A DNA stretch of 43,002 nt from Lachnospiraceae bacterium (GTDB lineage Bacteria > Bacillota > Clostridia > Lachnospirales > Lachnospiraceae): positions 1-43,002 of the forward strand of contig JAJPXX010000113.1 in the NCBI GenBank assembly GCA_021205225.1. Direction: 5' to 3'. The number at the start of each line of letters is the position of its first letter. The stretch's first letter is position 1. The notes under the pieces were generated by a model. It had not been told where the DNA came from and ran no database searches. It saw only the letters and a list, made by a program, of their open reading frames with translations. Position numbers and translations under genes: made by a program. Positions 34,424 to 42,847 of the stretch are shown here, piece by piece.

Positions 34424-34783
34424 ATGAATGAATTATTGAAAGCAGTAGTTGACGCGGATGATGCACCGATCGTGATCTGCGATACAGAACACAGGATCGT
34501 CTATATGAACCCGACTGCCGTGAAAAGATACGAAAAGCGCGGCGGGGAGAAGCTCATTGGCCAGTCTATTTTTGACTGCCATAATACGCATTCCAGGGAA
34601 GTGATTCTGTCAGTGGTTGAAAAATTCAAAGCCGCCCCGGATTTGAACAAGGTTTATACTTATACAAAGGACTGGGGCGGTGAAGACAGTGATGTCTATA
34701 TGGTCGCTTTGAGAAACGGAAGCAGGGAATTTATTGGCTATTACGAGAAGCATGAGAGCCGCATTCATGAGGCGGAGCGGTAG
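34424..34783 (+). CDS. Single PAS-domain protein
   Basis: A 119-residue cytoplasmic protein consisting of one PAS domain and little else. I use the ATG at 34424 after GGAGGG; the frame opens earlier (34343) inside terminator sequence. The opening LLKAVVDADDAPIVICDTEH and RIVYMNPTAVKRY are classical PAS start elements. SIFDCHNTHSREVI is followed by YMVALRNGSREFIGYYEKHE. There is no output domain (no kinase, GGDEF or HTH), so it would act through a partner. The ligand is unknown. The gene stands alone between terminators and the next gene. Confidence 0.85.
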   Translation: MNELLKAVVDADDAPIVICDTEHRIVYMNPTAVKRYEKRGGEKLIGQSIFDCHNTHSREVILSVVEKFKAAPDLNKVYTYTKDWGGEDSDVYMVALRNGSREFIGYYEKHESRIHEAER

Positions 34784-34920
34784 AGGAATTCCGTGAACAC
34801 GAAAAGAAAAACTTAAGAGTTATTTCAAAAAAAGTTTAGAATATTTCCTTAATTTCTTTCATATATAGATGTAAAATGCATAGGATAAAAAACCTGGTAA
34901 TTTTAGGGAGGAAGATATAT

Positions 34921-35682
34921 ATGACGAAATTAAAGGAAATACATAAACCGGAACGAAAGGGATTTTTTCAGCTGAAACCGGAACAGAAAAGAAAAGCGAT
35001 CCTGTTTCTGAATCGCTGGTCGGTTCTTTTCCACGTACTTTTGGCCTGCGGAATCTGTTTTGTGATTGAGTGGGTGTCCCGGCATTCCTTTGTGGAGGCC
35101 TGCGCATTTGTGACTGACCGCAATCTGGTCTTTTTGTACAATGCGTTCCTAGTCTGGGCGACGCTGCTGTTTGTGTATATTTTCAAACGCCGCATGGCCG
35201 CCCGTGTGTTTATCAGTGTTTTCTGGCTGTTTCTGGGTGTTGTCAATGGGATTGTTCTCTCGAAAAGAGTATCGCCATTTGGCTGGACGGATCTGACAAT
35301 GGTTGGCGATCTTCTGACGATGAAGAGCAATTACTTTACGAACTGGCAGGCCGCAATCGCTATTGCAATTGTTGCGGTGCTGTGTGTGATGCTTGTCCTT
35401 TTGTGGAAAAAAGGCCCGAAGTTTCAGGGCAGGACACACCGCATGGCCGGCGCTTTTGCGGTAGTGGCAGTCGTCACCTTTGTTGTGCCGGGCGTAACGG
35501 ACGCGGCAAAAAGCAGCAACGTCCTGACGGAATATTTTTCCAACCTTGCGCAGGGCTATAAGGATTACGGCTTCGTCTATAGTTTCACTTCAAGCGCGCT
35601 GGATACGGGGATGAGCGAGCCGGAAGGATATTCAGAAGAGGCAATCGAAGCGGTTCTGGCAAAATCAAATTCCGGGACCTGA
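34921..35682 (+). pseudogene. LTA synthase-like membrane domain, catalytic domain missing
   Basis: The open frame has 253 residues and good expression signals (AGGGAGG before the ATG). It reads as the N-terminal membrane half of an LtaS-type sulfatase-fold enzyme: about five membrane segments, GVVNGIVLSKRVSPFGWTDL, then the linker YKDYGFVYSFTSSALDTGMS and EPEGYSEEAIEAVLAK. In full-length relatives this linker leads straight into the extracellular phosphoglycerol transferase domain (about 350 more residues with the catalytic Thr and metal ligands). Here a TGA follows within a few codons and the next 360 bases contain repeats and hairpins, not the catalytic domain. The gene is therefore most likely a truncated remnant. 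A functional membrane-only protein is a weaker alternative. Confidence 0.7.
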
Positions 35683-35710
35683 TTGCTGCAGAAGTGGCTT
35701 CTGAAAATGC

Positions 35711-35760
35711 AACTATTCAGAACAGCAGGCCGCAGACCGCCTGTTGTTCTGAACTGTTAC
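35711..35760. repeat. Family B palindromic repeat downstream of the truncated LtaS-like gene
   Basis: TTCAGAACAGCAGGC (35716-35730) pairs with GCCTGTTGTTCTGAA (35739-35753) and the element ends CTGAACTGTTAC, like the copy at 27173-27348. It sits 28 bases after the stop of the truncated gene. Confidence 0.75.
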
Positions 35761-35857
35761 CTGAAAATAAAGCTTGTAATGAATAAGGTGTCAGGTTATA
35801 ATCTTCCTGTGCGCGATGATTGCCCTATATCCGGGAGCCGCGTCACAGGATTTTTAT

Positions 35858-35992
35858 CCAATAGGAAAGTTCTCCGAACTTCCCTATCGGACAAAAACTC
35901 TCCGGGAGGATGCGCATGCCGCGCTAGAGGAAACTGTCTGCTTGCGCAGACGCGCGGCAGCGCGAGAATCCCGCAAAGCGGGATTCTATTTT
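35858..35992. repeat. Hairpin-rich gap before the polyamine operon
   Basis: The 361-base gap from 35683 to 36043 has no gene. Besides the family B copy it holds a stem ATAGGAAAGTTC (35861-35872) / GAACTTCCCTAT (35876-35887), then GC-rich sequence, then a terminator-like AGAATCCCGC (35965-35974) / GCGGGATTCT (35978-35987) followed by ATTTTATT. The first stem resembles hairpins I associate with Lachnospiraceae intergenic repeats. Confidence 0.55.
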
Positions 35993-36043
35993 ATTCATTA
36001 GGATATGAGCAGAAAGGCGTCAGGTGTGACGGAGGGAGAATGC

Positions 36044-36268
36044 ATGAAGTTTCGTGAGCGTTTTATGAAAGGGGAAACAGAGTTTGATGAGATTTTTGAT
36101 CTGACTGATGAGTGGAATTTCAGCGATGAGGAATGCACTCTTCGGGAATATCTTGGCCTGACGGCAGAGGAAGAGGACGTATGGATCAGTGAAAGTGACG
36201 AAGCGCTTGAGGAATTGCTGAACCGAGAACGCGGCGGTGCAGCGGCAAAGGAAGGAGAAACATCATGA
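36044..36268 (+). CDS. Small acidic protein of the carboxynorspermidine operon
   Basis: A 74-residue acidic protein started at the ATG at 36044 after GGAGGGAG. Key stretches are FDLTDEWNFSDEECTLREYL and LTAEEEDVWISESDEALEEL. I recognise this type as a small conserved clostridial protein of unknown function found beside various metabolic genes. Its last codons overlap the start of the dehydrogenase gene by 4 bases (ATGA), so it is the first gene of the operon and translationally coupled. No cysteine or metal motif is present. A regulatory or partner role is possible but unsupported. Confidence 0.75.
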   Translation: MKFRERFMKGETEFDEIFDLTDEWNFSDEECTLREYLGLTAEEEDVWISESDEALEELLNRERGGAAAKEGETS

Positions 36269-37524
36269 GCAGATTAATGATTATCGGCTGCGGCGGGGTC
36301 GCTTCGGTGGCGATTCACAAGTGCTGCCAGAACAGTGACGTATTTGATGAGATTATGATTGCGAGCCGGACGGTGTCGAAGTGCGTTGCGCTAAAGGAAA
36401 AGCTGGCGCCGATTACAAAGACGAAGATTACGACGGCGCAGGTAGATGCTGACGATGTAGAAGCGCTGACAGCGCTGATCCGCTTCTATGCCCCGGATGC
36501 GGTGCTGAATGTGGCGCTTCCGTATCAGGATCTGACGATCATGGACGCCTGCCTGGCAGCGGGTGTGCATTATATTGATACCGCGAACTATGAGGCGGAG
36601 GATACCTCTGATCCGGCGTGGCGTGCGGTTTATGAGGAGCGGTGCAGGCGCCTTGGCTTCTCGGCATACTTTGATTATTCCTGGCAGTGGGCGTATCAGG
36701 AGCGGTATGAAAAGGCTGGTCTGACGGCACTTTTGGGCACCGGGTTTGACCCAGGCGTGACGAGTGTATTTGCCGCATATGCGCAGAAGCATTATTTTGA
36801 CGAAATTCACACAATTGATATCCTGGACTGTAACGGCGGCGACCACGGCTATCCATTTGCCACGAATTTTAACCCGGAGATTAATCTGCGCGAAGTGTCC
36901 GCGCCTGGCTCTTACTGGGAAGACGGCCACTGGGTAGAGATTCCGCCGATGACGATTAAGCGGGAATATGAGTTTGCCGGCGTCGGCAAAAAGGATATGT
37001 ATCTGCTGCACCACGAGGAGATTGAAGCTCTGGCAAAAAATATTCCGGGTGTAAAGCGGATTCGCTTTTTTATGACGTTTGGCCAGAGCTATCTGACGCA
37101 TATGAAGTGTCTGGAAAATGTCGGCATGCTATCCACGACTCCGGTCAATTATAACGGGCAGGAAATTGTTCCGATCCAGTTTTTGAAGGAGCTGCTGCCG
37201 GATCCGGCGTCGCTTGGACCGCGGACGGTCGGAAAGACGAATATAGGCTGTATTTTTACAGGCGTCAAGGATGGAAAAGAGAAGACTCTCTACATATATA
37301 ATATCTGCGATCATCAGGAGTGCTACCGCGAGGTCGGCTCACAGGCGATCTCTTATACGACCGGCGTCCCGGCAATGATCGGTGCGATGATGGTTGTGAC
37401 CGGTCAGTGGAAGCGGCCGGGTGTATACACGACCGATGAATTCGATCCGGATCCATATATGGAAGCTCTGAACCGATGGGGTCTGCCCTGGATCGTAGAG
37501 GAGAACCCGGTGCTGGTGGACTGA
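36265..37524 (+). CDS. Carboxynorspermidine/carboxyspermidine dehydrogenase
   Basis: A 419-residue member of the saccharopine dehydrogenase fold family. It condenses aspartate beta-semialdehyde with a diamine (putrescine gives carboxyspermidine) and reduces the Schiff base with NADPH. The Rossmann motif IIGCGGVASVAIHKC starts at residue 6. Further hallmarks are YIDTANYEAED, GTGFDPGVTSVFAAY and ILDCNGGDHGYPFATNFN. The stop is followed by about 150 bases without features and then the cognate decarboxylase. Together the two provide the S-adenosylmethionine-independent spermidine route typical of many gut bacteria. Confidence 0.93.
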   Translation: MSRLMIIGCGGVASVAIHKCCQNSDVFDEIMIASRTVSKCVALKEKLAPITKTKITTAQVDADDVEALTALIRFYAPDAVLNVALPYQDLTIMDACLAAGVHYIDTANYEAEDTSDPAWRAVYEERCRRLGFSAYFDYSWQWAYQERYEKAGLTALLGTGFDPGVTSVFAAYAQKHYFDEIHTIDILDCNGGDHGYPFATNFNPEINLREVSAPGSYWEDGHWVEIPPMTIKREYEFAGVGKKDMYLLHHEEIEALAKNIPGVKRIRFFMTFGQSYLTHMKCLENVGMLSTTPVNYNGQEIVPIQFLKELLPDPASLGPRTVGKTNIGCIFTGVKDGKEKTLYIYNICDHQECYREVGSQAISYTTGVPAMIGAMMVVTGQWKRPGVYTTDEFDPDPYMEALNRWGLPWIVEENPVLVD

Positions 37525-37673
37525 CGCGGAGCTGGGAAACTGTCTCTCGTCTCCTGGGTGCGCGCCGGGAAATTTTTTGTGTGTTCGGATGCATTCTGTG
37601 CTACAACGAAAAACAGATTTGAATGCCTGGGAGCTGCCGCAAATGTGTCTGTATGGACAACAGGAGAATTTGT

Positions 37674-38924
37674 ATGAAAATAAATGAAATTCCCACCCCT
37701 GCCTATGTGGTGGATGAGGGAAAGCTAGTGGAAAATCTGGAAATCCTCAAAGGCGTACAGGAGCGCACCGGCTGCAAAATTCTTCTGGCACAGAAAGCGT
37801 TTTCGATGTTCAGCGAGTATCCGCTGATCGGAAAATATCTTTCCGGTACGACGGCGAGCGGGCTATATGAGGCGCGGCTGGGGCATGAGGAGATGGGAAA
37901 AGAAAATCATATCTTTTCCCCTGCCTATCGGGAGAATGAAATGGATGAGATCGCCGCGATCTGCGACCATGTGATTTTCAATTCTTTTTCTCAGCTGAAA
38001 CGATTCCGGGAGCGCTGTCAGGGGAAGACCGGCATTGGTCTGCGCGTCAATCCGGAGTGTTCTACGCAGGGCGATCACGCGATCTACGATCCCTGCGCGC
38101 CGGGATCCAGGCTTGGTGTTACACAGGAGAAGCTGGAACGGGAATTGCAGACCTTTGCGGGAGCTTTGGATGGAGTGGAAGGCCTGCATTTCCACACGCT
38201 TTGCGAGCAGAATGCGGATGATCTGGAGACGACGCTGCAGGCGGTAGAGCAGCGCTTTGGCTCTTATCTGAAACAGATGAAATGGCTGAATATGGGCGGC
38301 GGGCACCATATTACGCGCGCGGATTACGACATCGGGCGTCTGGAGCGCTGCATCTGCCATATGCGGGATGCCTATGACCTGGATATTTATCTGGAGCCGG
38401 GGGAGGCGGTCGCGCTGAACGCAGGCTATCTGGTGACTGAAGTTATGGACATCGTGGAGAATAGGGGCATACAGACGCTGATTCTGGACGCCTCAGCAGC
38501 CTGCCATATGCCAGATGTGCTGGAAATGCCGTACCGTCCGCCTTTACGCGGCAGCGGAGAGCCGGGAGAGAAGCCATACACCTATCGGCTGTCTTCCTGC
38601 ACCTGCCTGGCGGGCGATATCATAGGCGATTATTCCTTTGATCAGGAAATGCATCCGGGCGACCGGCTGTATTTCGAGGATATGGCGATCTACTCGATGG
38701 TAAAAAATAATACGTTTAACGGGATTGCGCTGCCGTCAATCTGGGCAATGGAGCCGGCGGCAGGTCTGACGAAACCGGCCGGAGCTTCGGCTGAGCTGAC
38801 AGCAGAGCCAGCGGAGCCAGAAGAGAATACAGCGGAATTAACGAATGAACGCCAGGTACCGTCCGGTGAATGCCGCCTGGTGAAAGCTTTTCGATATGAG
38901 GACTTTAAGGGGCGGTTATCCTGA
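37674..38924 (+). CDS. nspC: Carboxynorspermidine/carboxyspermidine decarboxylase
   Basis: A 416-residue PLP enzyme of the alanine-racemase-fold decarboxylase group. It decarboxylates carboxyspermidine to spermidine. The ATG at 37674 follows AGGAG; the longer frame lacks one. The PLP lysine is Lys41 in LLAQKAFSMFS. Other family stretches are LGVTQEKL, LHFHTLCEQN, NMGGGHHI and the catalytic loop CTCLAGDIIGDY. Near the C-terminus, between NGIALPSIW and the conserved LVKAFRYEDFKGRLS, lies a low-complexity insert of about 38 residues rich in A, E, P and T. The frame is intact, so it is probably tolerated at the surface. Confidence 0.93.
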   Translation: MKINEIPTPAYVVDEGKLVENLEILKGVQERTGCKILLAQKAFSMFSEYPLIGKYLSGTTASGLYEARLGHEEMGKENHIFSPAYRENEMDEIAAICDHVIFNSFSQLKRFRERCQGKTGIGLRVNPECSTQGDHAIYDPCAPGSRLGVTQEKLERELQTFAGALDGVEGLHFHTLCEQNADDLETTLQAVEQRFGSYLKQMKWLNMGGGHHITRADYDIGRLERCICHMRDAYDLDIYLEPGEAVALNAGYLVTEVMDIVENRGIQTLILDASAACHMPDVLEMPYRPPLRGSGEPGEKPYTYRLSSCTCLAGDIIGDYSFDQEMHPGDRLYFEDMAIYSMVKNNTFNGIALPSIWAMEPAAGLTKPAGASAELTAEPAEPEENTAELTNERQVPSGECRLVKAFRYEDFKGRLS

Positions 38925-39068
38925 AACTTCGCTGTAAGGAATCCTCTAATGGTATTTTTGTTTTTCTGGCGGCCGAAAGAGGTATTTGTCCTGTCGCGGC
39001 GAACCGGATAACAAAAGGGAACAACGCTGAAGACTCTAAAAGGGTAGCGGAATGTAAGGGAAAGAAAT

Positions 39069-40331
39069 TTGAAAAAGAGAGATTATGGGGAAAACGAAAA
39101 AGGAGCTTTATCTACACCGCTAAAAGACGGCTTTCATATGCCGGGCGAATATGAGCCGCACCGCGGCTGCGTGATGATCTGGCCGGTGCGTCCGGGTTCG
39201 TGGCCGTATGGGGCTGAAGAAGCGCAGCAGACCTTTCTGGAAATTGCTTTCAAAATTGCGGAAAGTGAGATGGTCTGGATGCTGGCTGCGCCGGAACAGG
39301 TAGAGAATGTGCGGGACGCTGTCGAGCAATATCGGCAGACTCGTTCTGGCCGCCCGGCGAGGGATATCCCGCCCGAAGGGCGAGGATGCCTCCTGGCGAG
39401 GGAAGCATGCGTCACAATGGAGAATTGCCCGGCGTCTGGCGGCGATAAAGCACAGCCCGTAATTTCTAAAATAGAAATTCTTCCCATCGAGACAGATGAT
39501 GCCTGGGCGCGCGATGTCGGCCCGACCTGTGTGGTGAATGAGGGCGGAGAGGTACGCGGCATCGACTGGCAGTTCAATGCCTGGGGAGGAGCAGTCGACG
39601 GGCTGTACGCGCATTGGGAGAAGGACGACCAGGCTGCCGCGGCGGTCTGTGAGGCCCTTGGACTTTTCTGTTATGATGCGCAAAATTTTGTCCTGGAAGG
39701 CGGTTCCATCCATTCCGATGGAGAGGGGACTGTACTCGTGACAGAGACCTGTCTTCTCAGCGCGGGACGGAATCCGCAGATGACGAAGACGGAGATTGAA
39801 AATACATTGAAACAATACCTTGGCGCGGAGAAAATTATCTGGCTTCCGCGCGGTATCTGGCAGGATGAGACGAACGAGCATGTGGATAATATCTGCGCAT
39901 TTGTGCGCCCAAGTGAGGTGGTGCTTGCCTGGACCGATGAGGAGACGGATCCGCAGTGGGCGCTGAGCAATGCTTCCTTGCGCGTCCTGGAGCGAGAAAC
40001 GGACGCCAGAGGCAGAAAGCTGACCGTACATAAGCTGCCGATTCCGGCAAAGCCAGTCTGTATCACGGAGGAAGAACTGGCGGGGTTTACCTTCGAGGAA
40101 GGCGAAGACATCCGGGAAGCGGGAGAAAGGCTTGCGGCGAGTTACGTGAATTTTTATATTGCAAATGGAGCAGTGATTGTGCCGCAGTTTGGGGATGCCA
40201 ATGACGAGCTGGCGGTGGAAATCCTCGGATGCCTTTTTCCAGAGCGGGAGATTGTGCCGGTATATGCACGGCCGGTTATCGTCGGCGGCGGGAATATTCA
40301 CTGTATTACACAGCAGATTCCGAGAGGATAG
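39069..40331 (+). CDS. aguA: Agmatine deiminase with an in-frame repeat-derived insert
   Basis: A 420-residue enzyme (usual length about 370) that converts agmatine to N-carbamoylputrescine. It starts at TTG (39069), preceded by AAGGGAAAG. The catalytic residues are Cys412 in [11 protein letters not shown], His271 in NEHVDN, and the acidic residues in [13 protein letters not shown]. Residues about 88-130, upstream of that DDAWARD motif, are extra. Their DNA (39350-39402) matches the family A palindromic repeat in reverse orientation, so the repeat has been absorbed into the reading frame. Whether the enzyme still works is unknown, but all active-site motifs remain. It lies downstream of nspC and 39 bases before aguB. 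Confidence 0.92.
   Translation: MKKRDYGENEKGALSTPLKDGFHMPGEYEPHRGCVMIWPVRPGSWPYGAEEAQQTFLEIAFKIAESEMVWMLAAPEQVENVRDAVEQYRQTRSGRPARDIPPEGRGCLLAREACVTMENCPASGGDKAQPVISKIEILPIETDDAWARDVGPTCVVNEGGEVRGIDWQFNAWGGAVDGLYAHWEKDDQAAAAVCEALGLFCYDAQNFVLEGGSIHSDGEGTVLVTETCLLSAGRNPQMTKTEIENTLKQYLGAEKIIWLPRGIWQDETNEHVDNICAFVRPSEVVLAWTDEETDPQWALSNASLRVLERETDARGRKLTVHKLPIPAKPVCITEEELAGFTFEEGEDIREAGERLAASYVNFYIANGAVIVPQFGDANDELAVEILGCLFPEREIVPVYARPVIVGGGNIHCITQQIPRG
39350..39402 (-). repeat. Family A repeat copy inside aguA
   Basis: GGCGAGGGATATCCCGC and GGATGCCTCCTGGCGAGGG correspond to the reverse complement of the central hairpin block of the 9488 and 32531 copies. The match is interrupted by a few changes but keeps order and hairpin character. 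Confidence 0.6.
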
Positions 40332-40370
40332 AAGTGAAAATCTGGTCGGGAATGAGATAGGAGAATGCAG

Positions 40371-41288
40371 ATGAGAAATGTAACAATCGCCGCCATACAG
40401 ATGCAATGCGGTACCGTGGTTTCAGAGAATATTGAAAAGGCCGACTGCATGGTTCGAGAGGCTGCGGAGCGCGGCGCCAATGTGATTCTGCTGCCGGAGC
40501 TTTTTGAACGGCAGTATTTCTGCCAGGAGCGCCGCTACGAATATTATCATTTCGCAAAGCCTTTGATGGCGAATGACGCAGTGCTGCATTTTCAGCGGGT
40601 GGCGAAAGAAGTGGAAGCTGTAATTCCCGTCAGCTTTTATGAAAAGGACGGCTGCTCTCTGTATAACAGCATTGCAATGATCGACGCAGACGGAACGGTG
40701 ATGGGTGTTTACCGCAAGACCCATATTCCGGACGACCACTATTATCAGGAAAAATTCTATTTTACGCCGGGCGATACCGGTTTTCGCGTATGGAATACCC
40801 GTTTTGGACGTGTTGGCGTCGGCATCTGCTGGGATCAGTGGTTCCCGGAGAGCGCGCGGTGCATGGCATTGCAGGGGGCAGAGATTATCCTCTATCCCAC
40901 CGCCATCGGCAGCGAGCCAATCCTCGAATGCGACAGCATGCCCCACTGGCGCCGCTGTATGCAGGGGCACGCCGCGTCCAACCTGATGCCGGTGGCTGCT
41001 GCAAATCGGATTGGACTGGAAAAGGTAGAACCTGCAAAAGAGAACGGCGGCCAGCAATCCTCCCTGCTGTTTTACGGATCCTCTTTTATCACAGATGAGA
41101 CAGGCGAAATCGTATGCGCCGCATCGCGTGATCAGGAAGAAATTCTTACCGCGGCCTTTGACCTGGACGAGATTGAGGATAGCCGGATGAGCTGGGGACT
41201 GTTTCGTGACCGCAGACCCGGAAAATATAAGGAAATCTGCGGTAAAAATTGCAGCAAATGCGGCAAAAATGCGGCAAAAATGCGGTAA
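40371..41288 (+). CDS. aguB: N-carbamoylputrescine amidase
   Basis: A 305-residue nitrilase-fold enzyme that hydrolyses N-carbamoylputrescine to putrescine, CO2 and ammonia. I start at the ATG at 40371 (AGGAG at 40359-40363, 7-base spacing) rather than 40365. The catalytic triad is Glu43 (LLPELFERQYF), Lys116 (YRKTHIPD) and Cys153 (GICWDQWFPE). RDRRPGKYKEI near residue 285 is where relatives normally end. The last 15 residues are encoded by a short tandem repeat and have no family counterpart. With AguA it supplies putrescine for the carboxyspermidine enzymes upstream. Confidence 0.94.
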   Translation: MRNVTIAAIQMQCGTVVSENIEKADCMVREAAERGANVILLPELFERQYFCQERRYEYYHFAKPLMANDAVLHFQRVAKEVEAVIPVSFYEKDGCSLYNSIAMIDADGTVMGVYRKTHIPDDHYYQEKFYFTPGDTGFRVWNTRFGRVGVGICWDQWFPESARCMALQGAEIILYPTAIGSEPILECDSMPHWRRCMQGHAASNLMPVAAANRIGLEKVEPAKENGGQQSSLLFYGSSFITDETGEIVCAASRDQEEILTAAFDLDEIEDSRMSWGLFRDRRPGKYKEICGKNCSKCGKNAAKMR

Positions 41289-41289
41289 A
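41234..41289 (+). repeat. Tandem TGCGGCAAAAA repeat at the 3' end of aguB
   Basis: About five tandem units of 9-12 bases (TGCGGTAAAAAT, TGCAGCAAA, TGCGGCAAAAA twice, TGCGGTAAAAA) run across the end of aguB. Because the unit is mostly 11 bases, gain or loss of one would shift the frame of the C-terminal tail. Confidence 0.75.
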
Positions 41290-41305
41290 AACAGGAAAAA
41301 AGTGA

Positions 41306-41334
41306 TTGACAGCACGCCGGATTCTTACTATAAT
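41306..41334 (+). promoter_or_regulatory. Perfect consensus promoter of rplM-rpsI
   Basis: TTGACA (41306-41311), a 17-base spacer and TATAAT (41329-41334). Both hexamers and the spacer match the sigma-70 ideal, as expected for a ribosomal protein operon. Transcription would start near 41341. Confidence 0.9.
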
Positions 41335-41339
41335 TACAA

Positions 41340-41712
41340 AGTGTGCTCGCAAGGCACACTGTATTTTATGACGCTTTCGACACCGTCCGACGCATCACTT
41401 TCCAGTGCGTTTGGGACGCGGCTCTGTAGTTATCGTTCGGAGCAGCAGCGCGCATTTCCTTGCAGGCTGCAGGAGAGCAGAATGAAATCATGGATAGATA
41501 AATGTTCGAGCCAAAGCCCCGGTAGAGCATTTTCTTCATAAAATGTCTCGTGTCAGCAGATGACGATTTTGTATTTGAAGACGCGCGGCAGGTCGGGAGG
41601 ACGGAAATAAGCCTCTGTTTGCCCGTGAGTTAACCTGAGGAGCCGCCATAGAGGGCGGCATCGGCAGTTTGTTTCGTTTGAGACAGACGGCGATAAATAA
41701 GGAGGAAGACCA
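41340..41712 (+). promoter_or_regulatory. Long structured rplM leader
   Basis: About 370 bases with no convincing gene lie between the promoter and rplM. The RNA would begin with a hairpin GTGTGC (41341) / GCACAC (41354) at its 5' end, then CACT/AGTG near 41397, GAG-ATTTT/AAAAT-CTC around 41526-41549 and GCCGCC/GGCGGC around 41643-41660. Firmicutes rplM mRNAs can carry an autoregulatory L13 leader, but I cannot match this one to that structure by eye. Confidence 0.45.
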
Positions 41713-42141
41713 ATGAAAACTGAGATGGTTAATCCAGCCACGATTGAAAGAAAATGGTATGTAGTGGACGCTACAGATAAGACACTGGGACGTCTGGCGA
41801 CAGAAGTGGCTAGCATATTGAGAGGAAAGAAGAAACCGATCTTTACACCTCATTTAGACCTGGGTGATTACGTAATTGTTGTAAATGCGGAAAAGGTAAA
41901 GGTTACCGGCAAGAAACTGGATCAGAAGATTTATTATCATCATTCTGAGTATGTCGGCGGCATGAAGGAGACCACCCTTCGCGAGATGCTTGCGAAAAAG
42001 CCGGAGAGAGTCATTGAGCATGCGGTGAAAGGAATGCTTCCGAAAGGACCACTTGGAAGACAGATGTACACGAAGCTTTACGTATACGCAGGCCCGGATC
42101 ATAAGCAGCAGGCACAGAAGCCGGAGCTGTTGACATTCTAA
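41713..42141 (+). CDS. rplM: 50S ribosomal protein L13
   Basis: A 142-residue protein of the large ribosomal subunit. AGGAGGAAG precedes the ATG. The start [20 protein letters not shown] and the motif [17 protein letters not shown], then [13 protein letters not shown], are diagnostic for bacterial L13. Length is standard. It is co-transcribed with rpsI, 17 bases apart. Confidence 0.98.
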   Translation: MKTEMVNPATIERKWYVVDATDKTLGRLATEVASILRGKKKPIFTPHLDLGDYVIVVNAEKVKVTGKKLDQKIYYHHSEYVGGMKETTLREMLAKKPERVIEHAVKGMLPKGPLGRQMYTKLYVYAGPDHKQQAQKPELLTF

Positions 42142-42158
42142 GAGGGAGGTAAAGAACA

Positions 42159-42551
42159 TTGGCTAAGGAAAAATTTTACGGAACAGGGAGAAGAAAAAAA
42201 TCAGTTGCCAGAGTATACCTGGTTCCGGGTACCGGCAAGATCACGATAAATAAAAGAGACATCGACGATTACTTTGGTCTTGAGACCCTGAAGCTGATCG
42301 TGCGTCAGCCGCTTGTAGCGACCGAGACCGCTGACAAATTCGATGTACTGGTAAATGTATACGGCGGCGGCACCACCGGTCAGGCAGGCGCGATCCGTCA
42401 CGGCATCTCCAGAGCACTGCTTCAGGCAGACAACGACTACAGACCGACGCTGAAATCGGCAGGGTTCCTCACACGTGACCCGAGGATGAAAGAGCGTAAG
42501 AAATACGGTCTCAAAGCGGCTCGTCGCGCTCCGCAGTTCAGCAAGCGATAA
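42159..42551 (+). CDS. rpsI: 30S ribosomal protein S9
   Basis: A 130-residue protein of the small subunit, started at TTG (42159) after [28 protein letters not shown] and [20 protein letters not shown] are family hallmarks. The C-terminal tail ends in APQFSKR, which reaches toward the P-site tRNA in ribosomes. The 3' end of rpsI is a known integration site for integrative conjugative elements in Firmicutes, and mobile-element remnants follow here. Confidence 0.98.
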   Translation: MAKEKFYGTGRRKKSVARVYLVPGTGKITINKRDIDDYFGLETLKLIVRQPLVATETADKFDVLVNVYGGGTTGQAGAIRHGISRALLQADNDYRPTLKSAGFLTRDPRMKERKKYGLKAARRAPQFSKR

Positions 42552-42558
42552 ATATCCC

Positions 42559-42593
42559 AAAAACCCTGGAAAATCAAGGCTTCCGGGGTTTTT
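42559..42593 (+). terminator. Terminator of the rplM-rpsI operon
   Basis: CCCTGGAA (42564-42571) pairs with TTCCGGGG (42581-42588) with one G-T pair, flanked by A-rich and T5 tracts. Confidence 0.85.
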
Positions 42594-42596
42594 AAT

Positions 42597-42682
42597 TTGA
42601 TATAGCTTGATACAATTTGATGTATTTTCTAGTGGTTAAAATAGGGGTTAAATTTGAAAAATGGTTAAAAAATGGGTTAAAC
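42597..42682. repeat. Phased direct repeats downstream of rpsI (attachment-site or iteron-like)
   Basis: Three TTGATA/TTGATG boxes start at 42597, 42607 and 42617, exactly 10 bases apart. They are followed by four GGTTAAA boxes at 42634, 42646, 42663 and 42675, arranged as two pairs with a 12-base period. The region is AT-rich and unlike the ribosomal operon beside it. Confidence 0.6.
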
Positions 42683-42803
42683 AGAAACCTTCCGAGACCC
42701 GATTTTGGGACTTGCAAGAACGCCCTTCTGAAGGCCTTTTTCACATCGAACAGTTTGTCATAGTCTGACGAAATTTGACCAAAAGAAAATGAATTTATTA
42801 GAG

Positions 42804-42838
42804 AGCGCTCAGTAGAAATATATAGCTGGGCGCTTTTT
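42804..42838 (+). terminator. Terminator before the ParA remnant
   Basis: AGCGCTCAG (42804-42812) pairs with CTGGGCGCT (42826-42834), allowing one G-T pair, followed by TTTTCT. Confidence 0.7.
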
Positions 42839-42847
42839 CTGTTTACA

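Noticed and set aside
41361..41700. tRNA or rRNA gene in the gap before rplM
   Set aside because: No cloverleaf or conserved rRNA sequence could be recognised.
42597..42682. CRISPR array
   Set aside because: Repeat boxes are only 6-7 bases with 10-17 base periods; there are no 25-40 base repeats with spacers.
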